NCBI RefSeq assembly: GCF_037577855.1
Contig: NZ_JBAKFX010000014.1
Coordinates: 1-64,000 of the forward strand
DNA length: 64,000 bases
Reading direction: 5' to 3'
Origin: Dethiothermospora halolimnae
GTDB lineage: Bacteria; Bacillota; Clostridia; Tissierellales; VENL01
Below the pieces are notes generated by a model that was not told the origin of the DNA, did no database searches, and saw only the letters and a program-made list of their open reading frames with translations. Position numbers and translations under genes: made by a program. How positions within the stretch are numbered: the first letter of the stretch is position 1; the number at the start of each line of letters is the position of its first letter. Below are positions 26,074-35,520 of this stretch, piece after piece.

Positions 26074-26805
26074 ATGAAGTATGGAAAGGTAATAGGAATA
26101 GGGAACACAGCAACTATATATGAATTGGAAAAAGATAGAGTACTTAAGCTTTTCGATAAAGGATATCCTAAAGAAGCTATAGAGAAAGAATTTCATAATG
26201 CGATGGTAATACGGAAAATGAATTTTGCAAAACCAAAGGCATATGAGATAATCACTTCTGAAGAAAAAATTGGAATTATATATGATAGAGTAGAAGGGGA
26301 ATCACTGCTAGATTGGGTTATGAAAACTAATGATGTGGAGAAATGTGTAACATATATGGCTAAGTTACATAAGAAAATCCTTCAAAACAGTACTAGGAAT
26401 GTACCGGATTACAAGAAATTTTTAAAGTTTCATACACGAAATGCATTATCGGTTAGTTTAAACAAACGAAAAGAAGTATTAGAAATGATAAATAAATTGC
26501 CCGATGGAAATGTACTTTGTCATGGAGATTTTCACCCAGGAAATATAATAATATCAAATGGGCATGGGACTGTTATAGATTTTATGAATGTGTGTCATGG
26601 AGATTTTCTGTATGATATTGCAAGAACTGTGTTTTTAATAGAGTATACACCTGTTCCAGCGGAATCAGATAACAGAGAAGTGCTTTTAAAGTTTAAAAAA
26701 GCATTGGCAGATATATACCTTGTACAAATGAATGTTACAAGAGAAATGATACAGGATTATTTATCAGTTATTATCATGGCTAGAAAGGGAGAATGTCCTA
26801 AATAG
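26074..26805 (+). CDS. Aminoglycoside phosphotransferase/choline kinase-type phosphotransferase
   Basis: A 243-residue kinase-fold protein. The N-lobe glycine-rich loop GIGNTATIYELEKDRVLKLF includes the ATP-binding lysine, and the catalytic motif is CHGDFHPGNIIIS followed by the metal-binding Asp in TVIDFMN and CHGDFLYDIAR. This is the APH fold; it may phosphorylate a small molecule such as a sugar, amino acid or antibiotic. No resistance role can be claimed from sequence alone. Confidence 0.78.
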   Translation: MKYGKVIGIGNTATIYELEKDRVLKLFDKGYPKEAIEKEFHNAMVIRKMNFAKPKAYEIITSEEKIGIIYDRVEGESLLDWVMKTNDVEKCVTYMAKLHKKILQNSTRNVPDYKKFLKFHTRNALSVSLNKRKEVLEMINKLPDGNVLCHGDFHPGNIIISNGHGTVIDFMNVCHGDFLYDIARTVFLIEYTPVPAESDNREVLLKFKKALADIYLVQMNVTREMIQDYLSVIIMARKGECPK

Positions 26806-26816
26806 TTTTATTATAA

Positions 26817-26975
26817 GTGGATGACAAATATATTGGAGGGATTCATGGGAGTGTTACTGAAGATTCAATGTATATAGATTGGCTTGTGGCTGATGAAGAT
26901 GGACTATGTAAAGGAACGGGCATATATGGGTGGAGGTTTAACCTGTGGATTTATATTGAGAGTTTAAGAATCTAA
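26817..26975 (+). pseudogene. GNAT acetyltransferase fragment
   Basis: The frame from 26817 reads VDDKYIGGIHGSVTEDSMY and IDWLVADEDGLCKGTGIY, which fits the central strand and damaged CoA-binding motif (dExyRgkGiG) of a GNAT. It ends in a stop at 26975 after unrelated residues and lacks both ends. Confidence 0.45.
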
Positions 26976-27052
26976 AGATAGGGCAAAACCAACAGTAATT
27001 TCTAAAGGATAGTTATTAAGAGAAATTGAAAGTATTAAAAGGATGAGGATTT

Positions 27053-27913
27053 ATGAAAAGACGTTTAATCATTATTAGCACCTATATTATTATAGGAATA
27101 CTACTGTTTTATAAAGGAACAGGGAAGGAAATTGAAGCAAAAAAAGAACAAGGGGTAAAGATATCACAGACTAAAGATGCTAAGAAAAAGGAAAGAGTAC
27201 TGGATAAATTAGTTCTAGATAATGGGGGCAGATTACAAATAATATATAATGGGGATGTGGTAATAAGTTTTAAGAATGAAAGGATAATGTTGGATTCCAA
27301 TATAACAGAAGAGAAGTTATTTAATAATGGGAAAATGCCAAATGTAGAATTTAGATTACATAAGATTACTGGGAGTAGCTATATTGGGGTCACAGAGTAT
27401 AGTCCTAGCATGAAGACTATGGATGTTACTGAAAGAATCTTCAAAATTAATAATGACCAGCTTATTAGTTTTTGGTCATCTGATGAAATAGTATTAAATC
27501 TATTAAAAGTAGATAAAAATTATGTGGAAATTGGTTCTTCCGTTAGCCCAAAACCAATTATTTTAAAGCTAACAGAGAAGGAGGGACAAGCAGTAGTTAA
27601 TAAGCTGGAAGATATAAGGATAAATTTAAAAAAAGATAATCTAAATACAGATAAATCATTTTGGAAAGATATACAAGATAATCTCATAGGAACAATAACA
27701 GGATGTAATTGGTTAGATACAGATAAAGATGGAGACAATGAGATGATCTTATCCATATATTGTTATACAGTTGGAGCGAAAACACCAGTTCATCTTAGAG
27801 AAAACGGAATAATGATATTTGAAGTTGGGGAATATGTTGAACTTAAGAAAGTTATATTTGAAAGAGATAATGAAGATAACAGATTTAAAGAATATTTTAT
27901 TGGAGAAGTATAA
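27053..27913 (+). CDS. Membrane-anchored protein with a calcium-loop-like motif, function unknown
   Basis: A 286-residue protein with one N-terminal membrane segment or uncleaved signal (IIISTYIIIGILLFY) and an extracytoplasmic remainder. Near residue 221 is DTDKDGDNEMILSIY, the same kind of motif as in the lipoprotein at 21846, which suggests a shared surface role. No family recognised. It is followed 88 bases later by an AraC-type regulator. Confidence 0.6.
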   Translation: MKRRLIIISTYIIIGILLFYKGTGKEIEAKKEQGVKISQTKDAKKKERVLDKLVLDNGGRLQIIYNGDVVISFKNERIMLDSNITEEKLFNNGKMPNVEFRLHKITGSSYIGVTEYSPSMKTMDVTERIFKINNDQLISFWSSDEIVLNLLKVDKNYVEIGSSVSPKPIILKLTEKEGQAVVNKLEDIRINLKKDNLNTDKSFWKDIQDNLIGTITGCNWLDTDKDGDNEMILSIYCYTVGAKTPVHLRENGIMIFEVGEYVELKKVIFERDNEDNRFKEYFIGEV

Positions 27914-28001
27914 AAATAACAATCTGTCATGTTAAAGCATTTAAAGACAGGATTATATTTTAAACTGTTGCTATAATTGTTATTGAAAGGATGTTGGGGA
28001 T

Positions 28002-28862
28002 ATGAGTTGGATTAAGAATATGAACAATGCATTGGATTATATTGAAGAAAACATAAAGAAAGATATTAAATCTGAAGATGTAGCTAAAGTTGCTTATGCA
28101 TCTAAGTATCACTTTTTAAGAATATTTAATGCATTAACGGGTATAACCTTAGGAGAATATATAAGACAGAGAAGGTTGTCCCTTGCAGCTAAAGAAGTGG
28201 TTGATAATAATAAAAAAATAATAGACATCGCATATGATTACGGATATGAAACACCAGAGGCCTTTTCTAAGGCTTTTAAAAGACTACATAAGATTACTCC
28301 ATCCCAGGCAAGAAAAATGGGAAAGAAGCTAAAAGCTATTCCTCCAATGTCTTTTCAAATAACAGTTAAAGGAGAGAGTAGAATGGATTATAAAATTGTT
28401 AAAAAGGAAGGTTTCAAAGTTGTAGGGGTTTCGAGACATTATACTACTAAAAATGGTGAAAATTTTAGGGAGATACCGAAGTTTTGGTGCGAGATGCATG
28501 AAAATGGAATAGTAGAAAAATTGGAAAAAGAAGTTTCAGACTTAGGAATTTTAGGAGTTTGTTATAATTACAATGAAGAACAAGAAGAATTTGACTATAT
28601 GATTGCTAGAGAAGGGGATAAAATAGAGGATTTAGAAGATTATGACGTTGTAGATGTACCAAGTTGTACTTTTGCTATATTTGAAAGTATAGGACCAATT
28701 CCAGAAGCTATTCAAAAGATAACAAAGAAAATATATGCAGAGTGGTTTCCTGCAACAGGGTACGAACATGCAAAAGGACCAGAGCTTGAAGTATATTTAC
28801 CCGGGAATATGGATGCAGAAGATTATAAATGTGAGGTTTGGATACCGATAGTAGATAAGTAG
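28002..28862 (+). CDS. AraC-family regulator with GyrI-like effector domain (second copy)
   Basis: A 286-residue protein organised like the one at 24064: an AraC DNA-binding domain at about 5-110 (YASKYHFLRIFNALTG, then AYDYGYETPEAFSKAFKR) and a GyrI-like domain from about 128 to the end (MDYKIVKKEGFKVVGV, PSCTFAIFESIG, ECEVWIPI-like close). The C-terminal domain probably binds a small hydrophobic ligand. A very stable terminator follows. Confidence 0.85.
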   Translation: MSWIKNMNNALDYIEENIKKDIKSEDVAKVAYASKYHFLRIFNALTGITLGEYIRQRRLSLAAKEVVDNNKKIIDIAYDYGYETPEAFSKAFKRLHKITPSQARKMGKKLKAIPPMSFQITVKGESRMDYKIVKKEGFKVVGVSRHYTTKNGENFREIPKFWCEMHENGIVEKLEKEVSDLGILGVCYNYNEEQEEFDYMIAREGDKIEDLEDYDVVDVPSCTFAIFESIGPIPEAIQKITKKIYAEWFPATGYEHAKGPELEVYLPGNMDAEDYKCEVWIPIVDK

Positions 28863-28876
28863 AAGAAAGAATTTTT

Positions 28877-28922
28877 AAATAGAGGTATGGTGGATAAAAG
28901 AATATCCACCATACCTCTATTT
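28877..28922 (+). terminator. Strong terminator after the second AraC-type gene
   Basis: Perfect 20-base arms (28877-28896 and 28903-28922) around a six-base loop, with a T run at the end. Confidence 0.9.
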
Positions 28923-29070
28923 TATTCGCAATACTAAGAAAAAGTAATAATTATGTAAAGGAAAAATTAAACTTAATTATTATAATTATATTAATATGAA
29001 TAATAAAAATTTTAAAGCAAGTGTAACTTTTTTCTTAGTATTACGAATAAAGGGTGAAGGAGTGATAGCG

Positions 29071-29964
29071 ATGGAGATTAAAATTGAAAATATCAGCAAA
29101 AATTATAAGGATGTAAAAGCTTTAGAAAATATTAATTTAAACATCAAAACCCCTGCTATGATTGGTTTAGTAGGTCCTAATGGAGCCGGTAAGACCACTC
29201 TTATGAAAATTTTAGTTGGTCAAATTTTACCTACATCAGGAAAAATAACTGTGGACGGTAAGGTGTTAAATAAAGATTTTAGTTATTTAAAAGAAAGACT
29301 GGGTTATTTACCTCAAGATTTTGGGTTATATGATGAACTATCTGTAGAACAATTTTTAGATTATATAGCATGTTTTAAAGGAATAGAGAAAAAAAGAAAG
29401 GAGATAGTTAGAAAGTCTATAGAAGAAACAAACTTACTTGAAAAGAGAAAGGCAAAAATTAAAACCCTTTCAGGAGGCCAAAAACAAAGAGTAGGTATAG
29501 CCCAGGCTTTGTTAAATAATCCTGAACTTTTTATTGTTGATGAGCCCACTGTTGGACTAGATCCAGAGGAGAGGATAAAATTTAGAAATATCTTTTCAAA
29601 GGGTTCAAGTAAAAAGGTAGTTATATTGTCTACCCATATAATAGAGGATGTTCAGTCGGTATGTAATTATATTGTGGTATTAAATAAAGGAAAGACATTA
29701 TTTAGTGGACCTCCAAATGAATTGATCAAAAGAACCATGGGGCATGTGGGAACTGTTGAAGTGAAAAGTGGTGAAGAGGATATTATAGAAAAAGATTTTA
29801 AAATAACCTCAAGTGTAGTAACTCCTAAGGGGGTACGTTATAGAATAGTTGGGGAAAAGCTTCCAAAGTTTTGTGAGGAAATTATACCATCATTGGAAGA
29901 TGCATATGTGTATTGCATGTTGAAGGAAGGAGATTCTTTAAATGAAGAGTTTCAAACTATTTAA
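29071..29964 (+). CDS. ABC transporter ATP-binding protein
   Basis: A 297-residue ATPase of the CcmA/DrrA type: Walker A GPNGAGKTTLMK near residue 35, signature LSGGQKQRVGIAQ, Walker B LFIVDEPTVGLDP, and the H-loop STHIIED. The start is ATG 29071, after GAAGGAGTGATAGC; longer in-frame starts have no ribosome site. Its end overlaps the next gene by 23 bases. It supplies energy to the two permease genes that follow. Confidence 0.9.
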   Translation: MEIKIENISKNYKDVKALENINLNIKTPAMIGLVGPNGAGKTTLMKILVGQILPTSGKITVDGKVLNKDFSYLKERLGYLPQDFGLYDELSVEQFLDYIACFKGIEKKRKEIVRKSIEETNLLEKRKAKIKTLSGGQKQRVGIAQALLNNPELFIVDEPTVGLDPEERIKFRNIFSKGSSKKVVILSTHIIEDVQSVCNYIVVLNKGKTLFSGPPNELIKRTMGHVGTVEVKSGEEDIIEKDFKITSSVVTPKGVRYRIVGEKLPKFCEEIIPSLEDAYVYCMLKEGDSLNEEFQTI

Positions 29965-32080
29965 AAATGAAATAAAACTTTTTTCAAAGTCCAAATTAAT
30001 TATATTGATGCTAATATTAAATATTCTAATTACTATATTGGGTATAAATTCTATTAATAATTCAAATATGATGTTTTTGCATAATGTAAAAAGAACTTCT
30101 TTAACTATAGGTTTAGGAACTGCTAGATACGGAGCCCTTGGCGGATCATTAATATTTTCCATCTTATTAGTCTTTATATTAAGTAAAGATTCAAGGAAAA
30201 AAAGTATGGGGATTATTAATTCCACAATAGAATACTCTAAATTAATTCTTATTAGAGTACTCACATTAATTTTTTACGAAGTTATTTTCGTAGTATTTTC
30301 AATGATTATTGTTATGGTTATACAAGGCCTGATACTGAAAATACCTCTAGATTTTTCAGTGTATATATATTGTTACAGTATAGTCTTGTTTCCCGCCATA
30401 TTATTCTCAATATTAATAACCGGAGGACTATATATGCTTAGTGGTAGCATGGATATAACTTTTTTAACCATAACTGTTTTATTTTTTATGAGCTTGTTAT
30501 CTCCAGACTATTTACTCTCATGGGTTCAAACTTCAGTAGCAGTATTTTCAGATTTTGCCGGTATAAGACCTGTGGGAAGGTTCATTTTATATAATAGATT
30601 GTTGTGGATATTTATTTCAATTTCAGTTTTTTTAGTAGGATATTTAAGTAGAAGGAGATATGAGAGAGGAATATTTGCTTCTTTAAAAATAAATATTAAA
30701 ACCGGAGGAACAGTTATTTTAGCTATTTTGTGTATAGTTGCTATATCATTAGTGTGGGTTAAAGAGCCTTATGTGCAAGCCCAATATACAATAGTTATTA
30801 ATGATAATGATATAGATAAAGATATGTATCTTAAAAAAATAGTTTCAGATGTAGACATAAATAGTAAAGATGAAAGTATGAAGGCCTATGTATCCTATTG
30901 CTTTGAAAATAAAGGCAATTTAGACTATATTTCCTTTGATACTAACAAAGGACTTAAGATAAATAGTATAAAAGTAAACGGTAAAGATACGAATTATAAA
31001 AAAATAAAGGGTACTAGTTTTATACAAATACCTATTCTACAAAATGAGGATGTAAATATAGAAATAAATTATGATGGAAAAATTAAAAATTACGGACAAA
31101 ATACCAGTATGGTTGGTTATATTGGTGAAGATAGTGTGTACTTACTGGAAAATTCCCAATGGATTTTTAGACCACTAACTGGACAGAAAGACCTAGTGGA
31201 GATTTCAGGTTCAATTACTGCTCCAAAGGATTTAACCGTTGTTACCCCAGGGAAATTAATAGATGTAAAAAGTGAGGATGGAAAAACTAGGTGGAAATAT
31301 GAAATGAAGTCTTTTAATACTGATATAGCTATATTTGCAGGTAGATACAGCAAATCTAAGTTTGATGTGTCAGGTATTAATGTAGAGTTCTACTATAGTC
31401 CAAGGCATGAAGAATACGTAAAAAATAAAAAAATGGGAAAGCATATAAAAAATATTATTAAGTTTTATAGTAATAAATTTGGCCCCTATTATAGCGATAG
31501 AATTCCTTTAAAGATAGTAGAAACATCAATTTACAAGCCAGGGGGACATTCGTCGTCTAATATAATTACCTTTGCAGAATATATGATAAATAGGGATCCA
31601 GAGGTAGAAGAATATACATTTGTTCATGATATAGAAATAATAGCCCACGAAATAGCCCATCAATGGTGGGGAAGTGCCGTAGAATGCGTTGGGGAACCAC
31701 CATGGAGTAGTGAAGGGATGGCTAATTATGCAGCTTATAAATATATAGAAGGTGAATTTAATAAATGGATATCAAGATCAAACTTACATTCATGGCAAAA
31801 TGCTTATGAGAGGTCAAACAAAGGATATTATATGAGAAATCCTGAGAAAATAAAAAATTTAAAAGCAAGCTATAGGGAGTCTTTGGAAATGGAAAAACTT
31901 AATGGACGTTTATATTATGAAATGCCCCTTAAATTATTAAAGGGAGAAGAAAAGTTAGGAGAAAAGAAATTTTTACAAAATATATCCAAAGTATATAAGA
32001 AATATTCCCTAGAGGAACTTACATACCATGACTTTCTTAAGGAAATGGGCTTAGATAAGGAGATGATATCCATTGAATAA
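29942..32080 (+). CDS. ABC-2-type permease fused to an M1-like metallopeptidase domain
   Basis: A 712-residue fusion. Residues about 1-270 hold six or more hydrophobic helices of an ABC-2 permease. From about 290 to the end is an aminopeptidase-N-like (M1, gluzincin) extracytoplasmic part, with the zinc site HEIAHQWWG near residue 568 and the third ligand in PWSSEGMANYAAYKY; the gap between HEXXH and that Glu is 17 residues instead of the usual 18. The peptidase domain sits outside, so the transporter could process a peptide as it is exported. Overlaps both neighbours and forms one operon with them. Confidence 0.85.
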   Translation: MKSFKLFKNEIKLFSKSKLIILMLILNILITILGINSINNSNMMFLHNVKRTSLTIGLGTARYGALGGSLIFSILLVFILSKDSRKKSMGIINSTIEYSKLILIRVLTLIFYEVIFVVFSMIIVMVIQGLILKIPLDFSVYIYCYSIVLFPAILFSILITGGLYMLSGSMDITFLTITVLFFMSLLSPDYLLSWVQTSVAVFSDFAGIRPVGRFILYNRLLWIFISISVFLVGYLSRRRYERGIFASLKINIKTGGTVILAILCIVAISLVWVKEPYVQAQYTIVINDNDIDKDMYLKKIVSDVDINSKDESMKAYVSYCFENKGNLDYISFDTNKGLKINSIKVNGKDTNYKKIKGTSFIQIPILQNEDVNIEINYDGKIKNYGQNTSMVGYIGEDSVYLLENSQWIFRPLTGQKDLVEISGSITAPKDLTVVTPGKLIDVKSEDGKTRWKYEMKSFNTDIAIFAGRYSKSKFDVSGINVEFYYSPRHEEYVKNKKMGKHIKNIIKFYSNKFGPYYSDRIPLKIVETSIYKPGGHSSSNIITFAEYMINRDPEVEEYTFVHDIEIIAHEIAHQWWGSAVECVGEPPWSSEGMANYAAYKYIEGEFNKWISRSNLHSWQNAYERSNKGYYMRNPEKIKNLKASYRESLEMEKLNGRLYYEMPLKLLKGEEKLGEKKFLQNISKVYKKYSLEELTYHDFLKEMGLDKEMISIE

Positions 32081-32807
32081 TTTTGATTTATTAAAATATG
32101 AAATTCGTAGGTTAATGTTTAATAAAAAATACTTTTATATGTTATTAATACTTTGTCTAATTACTCTAGATACTCTTATGAGGAATATAATTAGGGGAGT
32201 TTATGGTACTGCACCCTTTTCAAGATGGAGCTATTCTGAATTTATTGCTGTCACTACTCCTTTTTTATTAATTATATTAATATTCTTATGTATATCTATT
32301 TTTAATGAAAGGGAGAATGCCGTGAAAAAGATAATATTCTCTACAGCCTTTCCCCAAAAGAAGTATTATTTTTTAAAGGCCTTTTCCATTGGAATTGTGT
32401 TTATAATTACAGCTTTAATACCGATAATAATTAGCTTTATATATTATAAGGTTATGTTTGGATATACTCAATTTACTAAGTTTATTTATCCTATAATATT
32501 GTTTTTACTACCACCGTTTATACTTGTATTAGGCCTATCAATGTTTCTAGGGAAAATAAATGTAAAGTTGTTGTATTTTTTAATGCCAATACTATTTTTC
32601 ACCTGTGTCTTTAATTTTATGTTTCCAGTTTGGGTTGATCTATGCGGAAATAATTTCATATTAGATCATGGATTAAGCTTATCTTTTAGCGATGGAGTAA
32701 TGCCCTATGATATAACAACGAATATGATTTATAGTAGATTAATATTTGTTTTCATAGGAATAATATTACTTTTATACTCTGCTATAAAGTCAGATACTAT
32801 GGATTGA
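32073..32807 (+). CDS. ABC-2-type transporter permease
   Basis: A 244-residue membrane protein with about six helices (LITLDTLMRNIIRGVYG, FLLIILIFLCISIF). Start is TTG 32073 inside the end of the fused permease gene, with AAGGAG 10 bases before it. It is the second membrane subunit for the ATPase at 29071. Substrate unknown. Confidence 0.8.
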   Translation: MNNFDLLKYEIRRLMFNKKYFYMLLILCLITLDTLMRNIIRGVYGTAPFSRWSYSEFIAVTTPFLLIILIFLCISIFNERENAVKKIIFSTAFPQKKYYFLKAFSIGIVFIITALIPIIISFIYYKVMFGYTQFTKFIYPIILFLLPPFILVLGLSMFLGKINVKLLYFLMPILFFTCVFNFMFPVWVDLCGNNFILDHGLSLSFSDGVMPYDITTNMIYSRLIFVFIGIILLLYSAIKSDTMD

Positions 32808-32883
32808 GATTTACATATAACTGAGATATGTCTAAACTAGATTTATATAATAGTTAAATAAAATGATTTAGATTAAATATACT

Positions 32884-32914
32884 TTGTCGATAACATAAAT
32901 ATATATGTTATAAT
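32884..32914 (+). promoter_or_regulatory. Promoter of the ECF S-component gene
   Basis: TTGTCG (32884-32889) and an extended -10 TGTTATAAT (TATAAT 32909-32914) with 19 bases between. It implies a leader of about 100 bases before the start codon. Confidence 0.45.
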
Positions 32915-32922
32915 TAGGTAAA

Positions 32923-33015
32923 TAGTCGATATCCATTGGGAATCGAACTACAGTAGTATTACTTTTCAAAATCAAAATACGTCTTGTATTCGCAAGAAAC
33001 GAGAACGGAGGGAGT
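32923..33015 (+). promoter_or_regulatory. Structured 5' leader of the ECF transporter gene, riboswitch class not identified
   Basis: A hairpin forms from TAGTCGAT (32923-32930) and ATCGAACTA (32942-32950, one bulged A), and a smaller CTTG/CAAG hairpin near 32983-32998 just precedes the ribosome site GGAGGGAG (33007-33014). Vitamin transporters of this type are often controlled by riboswitches. The known tetrahydrofolate, TPP, FMN and preQ1 consensus motifs do not match. Confidence 0.35.
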
Positions 33016-33019
33016 AAAA

Positions 33020-33616
33020 ATGAAAAAAATTTCGACTAGAGAGTTTGTATTAATGGGACTTTTGATAGCCATATCGGTCTTACTGGATGTTTTACCCATA
33101 GGAACCTTAAGGTTACCTGTTATTAATGCTACAATTGCCCATATACCTACTATAATAGGAGGCATAGTCTTAGGACCATATGTGGGAGGTATAGTTGGAT
33201 TATTTTTTGGATTATCTAGTTTACTTAGAAATCTAACCCAGCCTACAAGTGTACTGGCATTTGCATTTATAAATCCTTTAGTTTCTGTAGTACCTAGAGT
33301 TTTGGTTGGCATTATATCCTATTATGTATATGTGGCTATAAAGAGGTTGCTAAATGAAAATTTAGGTATTATTATTGGAGCAGCACTAGGAAGTATTACC
33401 AATACTATAGGGGTAATGGGTATGATATACATACTCTATGCACAAGATATTGTAGAGAAAATGGATTCCTCACAAACTGCAAAGGGAATAGTCTTAGGTA
33501 TTATAACTGCCCACGGGATACCTGAGATGATAGTAGCTGGGGTTATAACAGTAATTATAGTGAAGGCATTAAAAAAAGTCTATAAATTTAATGGGGCTAA
33601 TACTTATAATAACTAA
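33020..33616 (+). CDS. ECF transporter S component (vitamin-binding membrane protein)
   Basis: A 198-residue integral membrane protein with about six helices, typical of energy-coupling factor S components (INATIAHIPTIIGGIVLGP, GIVGLFFGLSSLLRNL, AHGIPEMIVAG). It captures a vitamin or precursor and works with a shared EcfAAT module encoded elsewhere. The family contains folate, pantothenate and other binders; which one cannot be told here. Start ATG 33020 follows GGAGGGAG. Confidence 0.82.
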   Translation: MKKISTREFVLMGLLIAISVLLDVLPIGTLRLPVINATIAHIPTIIGGIVLGPYVGGIVGLFFGLSSLLRNLTQPTSVLAFAFINPLVSVVPRVLVGIISYYVYVAIKRLLNENLGIIIGAALGSITNTIGVMGMIYILYAQDIVEKMDSSQTAKGIVLGIITAHGIPEMIVAGVITVIIVKALKKVYKFNGANTYNN

Positions 33617-33627
33617 TAAGTGAATAG

Positions 33628-33677
33628 CAACATAAAAATACTGCTTTATGATTTCATAAAGCAGTATTTTTATGTTG
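33628..33677. terminator. Very long terminator hairpin
   Basis: 23-base perfect arms (33628-33650, 33655-33677) around a four-base loop, with the T run inside the right arm. Confidence 0.88.
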
Positions 33678-33716
33678 TTGATGAAGTATAAAAATGTGTT
33701 AAAAAAATAACTATTA

Positions 33717-33745
33717 TTGAAAATGAAGTCGAAAATTGCTATAAT
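33717..33745 (+). promoter_or_regulatory. Promoter of the NSS transporter gene pair
   Basis: TTGAAA (33717-33722), 17 bases, TATAAT (33740-33745). Just upstream, GTTAAAAAAATAAC (33698-33711) recurs before the alcohol dehydrogenase gene (see 35753-35770). Confidence 0.6.
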
Positions 33746-33911
33746 GTGAACATATTTTAATAAAATGATAGAAATATTAAGATAATATAATGAATTTTTA
33801 TTATAAAAGGGAGTAATGTAATAAAAATTATAGATTTGGTTAAAATTATTATATTGGTGAGAAAGGTTGAATTATCTTAATATTCTAAAATTTTTGAAAA
33901 GGAGTGGTAAA

Positions 33912-35417
33912 ATGGAAGAAAAAAGAGAACAGTGGGGGTCAAAGATTGGTTTTATACTTGCAGTTGTTGGCTCTGCGGTGGGACTTGGTAATATTTGGAG
34001 ATATCCCTACTTGCTTTATTCCAATGGCGGAGGTGCCTTTTTAGTACCCTATTTTGTAGCATTATTTACAGCGGGAATACCTTTAGTATTACTGGAGTAT
34101 GGATTTGGTCACAAATTTAGAGGATCAGGAGCATTATCTTTTGCAAGGGCTAATAGGAAATTTGAGTGGTTAGGTTGGTGGCCAAGCTTTTCATCTTTTA
34201 TAATTTTAACTTATTATACTATGATATTGAGTTGGGCTATGAACTTTTTAATATTTTCTTTTGGTAAAACTTGGGGAGCAGATCCAAATAATTTTTTCTT
34301 TAATGATTTTTTACAGGTTTCAAGTGGGCCATTTGATATAGCAGGCATGAGATGGCCAATATTTATAGGCATCACAATAATTTGGGCTTTTAATTGGTTT
34401 ATATCCTATAAAGGTGTATCCGGTGGAATAGAAAAATTAAATAAAATTTTATTACCAACTCTTTTAGGAATTATGATTATTATTGTTATAAAAGGTGTTA
34501 CATTACCGGGAGCCTATGTTGGATTAAATAAACTATTTACCCCCGATTGGTCTAAGGTTATGGAATTAGATGTATGGATAGATGCCTATGGTCAGGTGTT
34601 TTTCTCACTAAGTTTAGCAATGGGAATCTTGATAACTTATTCTAGTTACTTACCTAAAAAATCTGACTTGAATAATAGTGCATTTATGACTGCCTTTGCC
34701 AACAGTGGTTTTGAATTTTTATGTGCCATAGGTGTGTTTGGAATATTAGGATTTATGGCAACTAGTCAAGGTGTACCTATTGAAGATGTGGCAACAGAAA
34801 GTATAGGATTGGCATTTGTAGTGTTTCCTAAAGTCTTTTCAATAATGGGATCTATGGGTACATTATTTGGAGTATTATTCTTTATATCTTTAGTGTTTGC
34901 AGGACTTACATCCAGTATATCATTAATGGAGGCCTTTATAGGAGCAGTTAAGGACAAAACTGGAGCTTCAAGGAAGAAATTAGTTACTATTACAGCAATA
35001 GTAGGATATTTAATAAGTATCTTATATGCCACCGGGGCAGGATTATATTTCTTAGATATAATCGATGCCTTTATAAACTCATTTAGTATTGTTGTAGTGG
35101 GATTATTAGAAGCCATTATTATTGGATGGGTAGTTGGTGCAGATAAGATAAGAAAACATACTAACTCAGTATCCATTTATCCTATAGGTAAATGGTGGGA
35201 GGTTATGATTAAGTTTGTGACTCCTGCTATATTAATCTATATGGTAGTAAGTAATATTATAACGGAAATAAAGTCTCCCTATGGAGGGGGAGATTATACA
35301 ATGTCAGCCCTAATGTTACTAGGATGGGGTATTGTTGGAGCTATAATAATAACTGCTATTGTAACATCTAAAACTAGGTGGAGAAAAGGTGCTTTAGATA
35401 ATAGGGAGGTGGAGTAG
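33912..35417 (+). CDS. Sodium-dependent transporter of the NSS/SNF family
   Basis: A 501-residue transporter with about twelve membrane helices and the NSS signatures VVGSAVGLGNIWRYPYL (helix 1 substrate/sodium site) and SLSLAMGILITYSSYLPK. The family moves amino acids with Na+. The start is ATG 33912 after AAAAGGAG. The next gene, starting just after the stop, is a MetS-like small subunit, so this is probably the MetP-type large subunit importing methionine or a branched amino acid, an inference from that pairing. Confidence 0.88.
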   Translation: MEEKREQWGSKIGFILAVVGSAVGLGNIWRYPYLLYSNGGGAFLVPYFVALFTAGIPLVLLEYGFGHKFRGSGALSFARANRKFEWLGWWPSFSSFIILTYYTMILSWAMNFLIFSFGKTWGADPNNFFFNDFLQVSSGPFDIAGMRWPIFIGITIIWAFNWFISYKGVSGGIEKLNKILLPTLLGIMIIIVIKGVTLPGAYVGLNKLFTPDWSKVMELDVWIDAYGQVFFSLSLAMGILITYSSYLPKKSDLNNSAFMTAFANSGFEFLCAIGVFGILGFMATSQGVPIEDVATESIGLAFVVFPKVFSIMGSMGTLFGVLFFISLVFAGLTSSISLMEAFIGAVKDKTGASRKKLVTITAIVGYLISILYATGAGLYFLDIIDAFINSFSIVVVGLLEAIIIGWVVGADKIRKHTNSVSIYPIGKWWEVMIKFVTPAILIYMVVSNIITEIKSPYGGGDYTMSALMLLGWGIVGAIIITAIVTSKTRWRKGALDNREVE

Positions 35418-35516
35418 GTGAATACTTCAGCTATTATATTTTTCTTATTTGGAGCCATTGTATTATGGGGAGGATTGGCAGTTACGTTAAGAAAAGCTTT
35501 TAAAAATAATGATTAG
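35418..35516 (+). CDS. MetS-like small subunit of the NSS transporter
   Basis: A 32-residue membrane peptide starting with GTG directly after the transporter stop codon, with GGGAGGTGG as ribosome site. It has one hydrophobic helix (SAIIFFLFGAIVLWGGLAV) followed by the basic tail LRKAFKNND, the pattern of MetS proteins, which are needed for MetP activity in Corynebacterium. A terminator follows at once. Confidence 0.75.
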   Translation: MNTSAIIFFLFGAIVLWGGLAVTLRKAFKNND

Positions 35517-35520
35517 TATA

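Noticed and set aside
32923..33015. Tetrahydrofolate riboswitch
   Set aside because: The conserved core of that class that I can recall is not found, so only an unclassified leader is reported.
34766..35176. 136-codon open frame antisense to the NSS transporter
   Set aside because: Mirror of a hydrophobic gene; no ribosome site and no recognisable domain.
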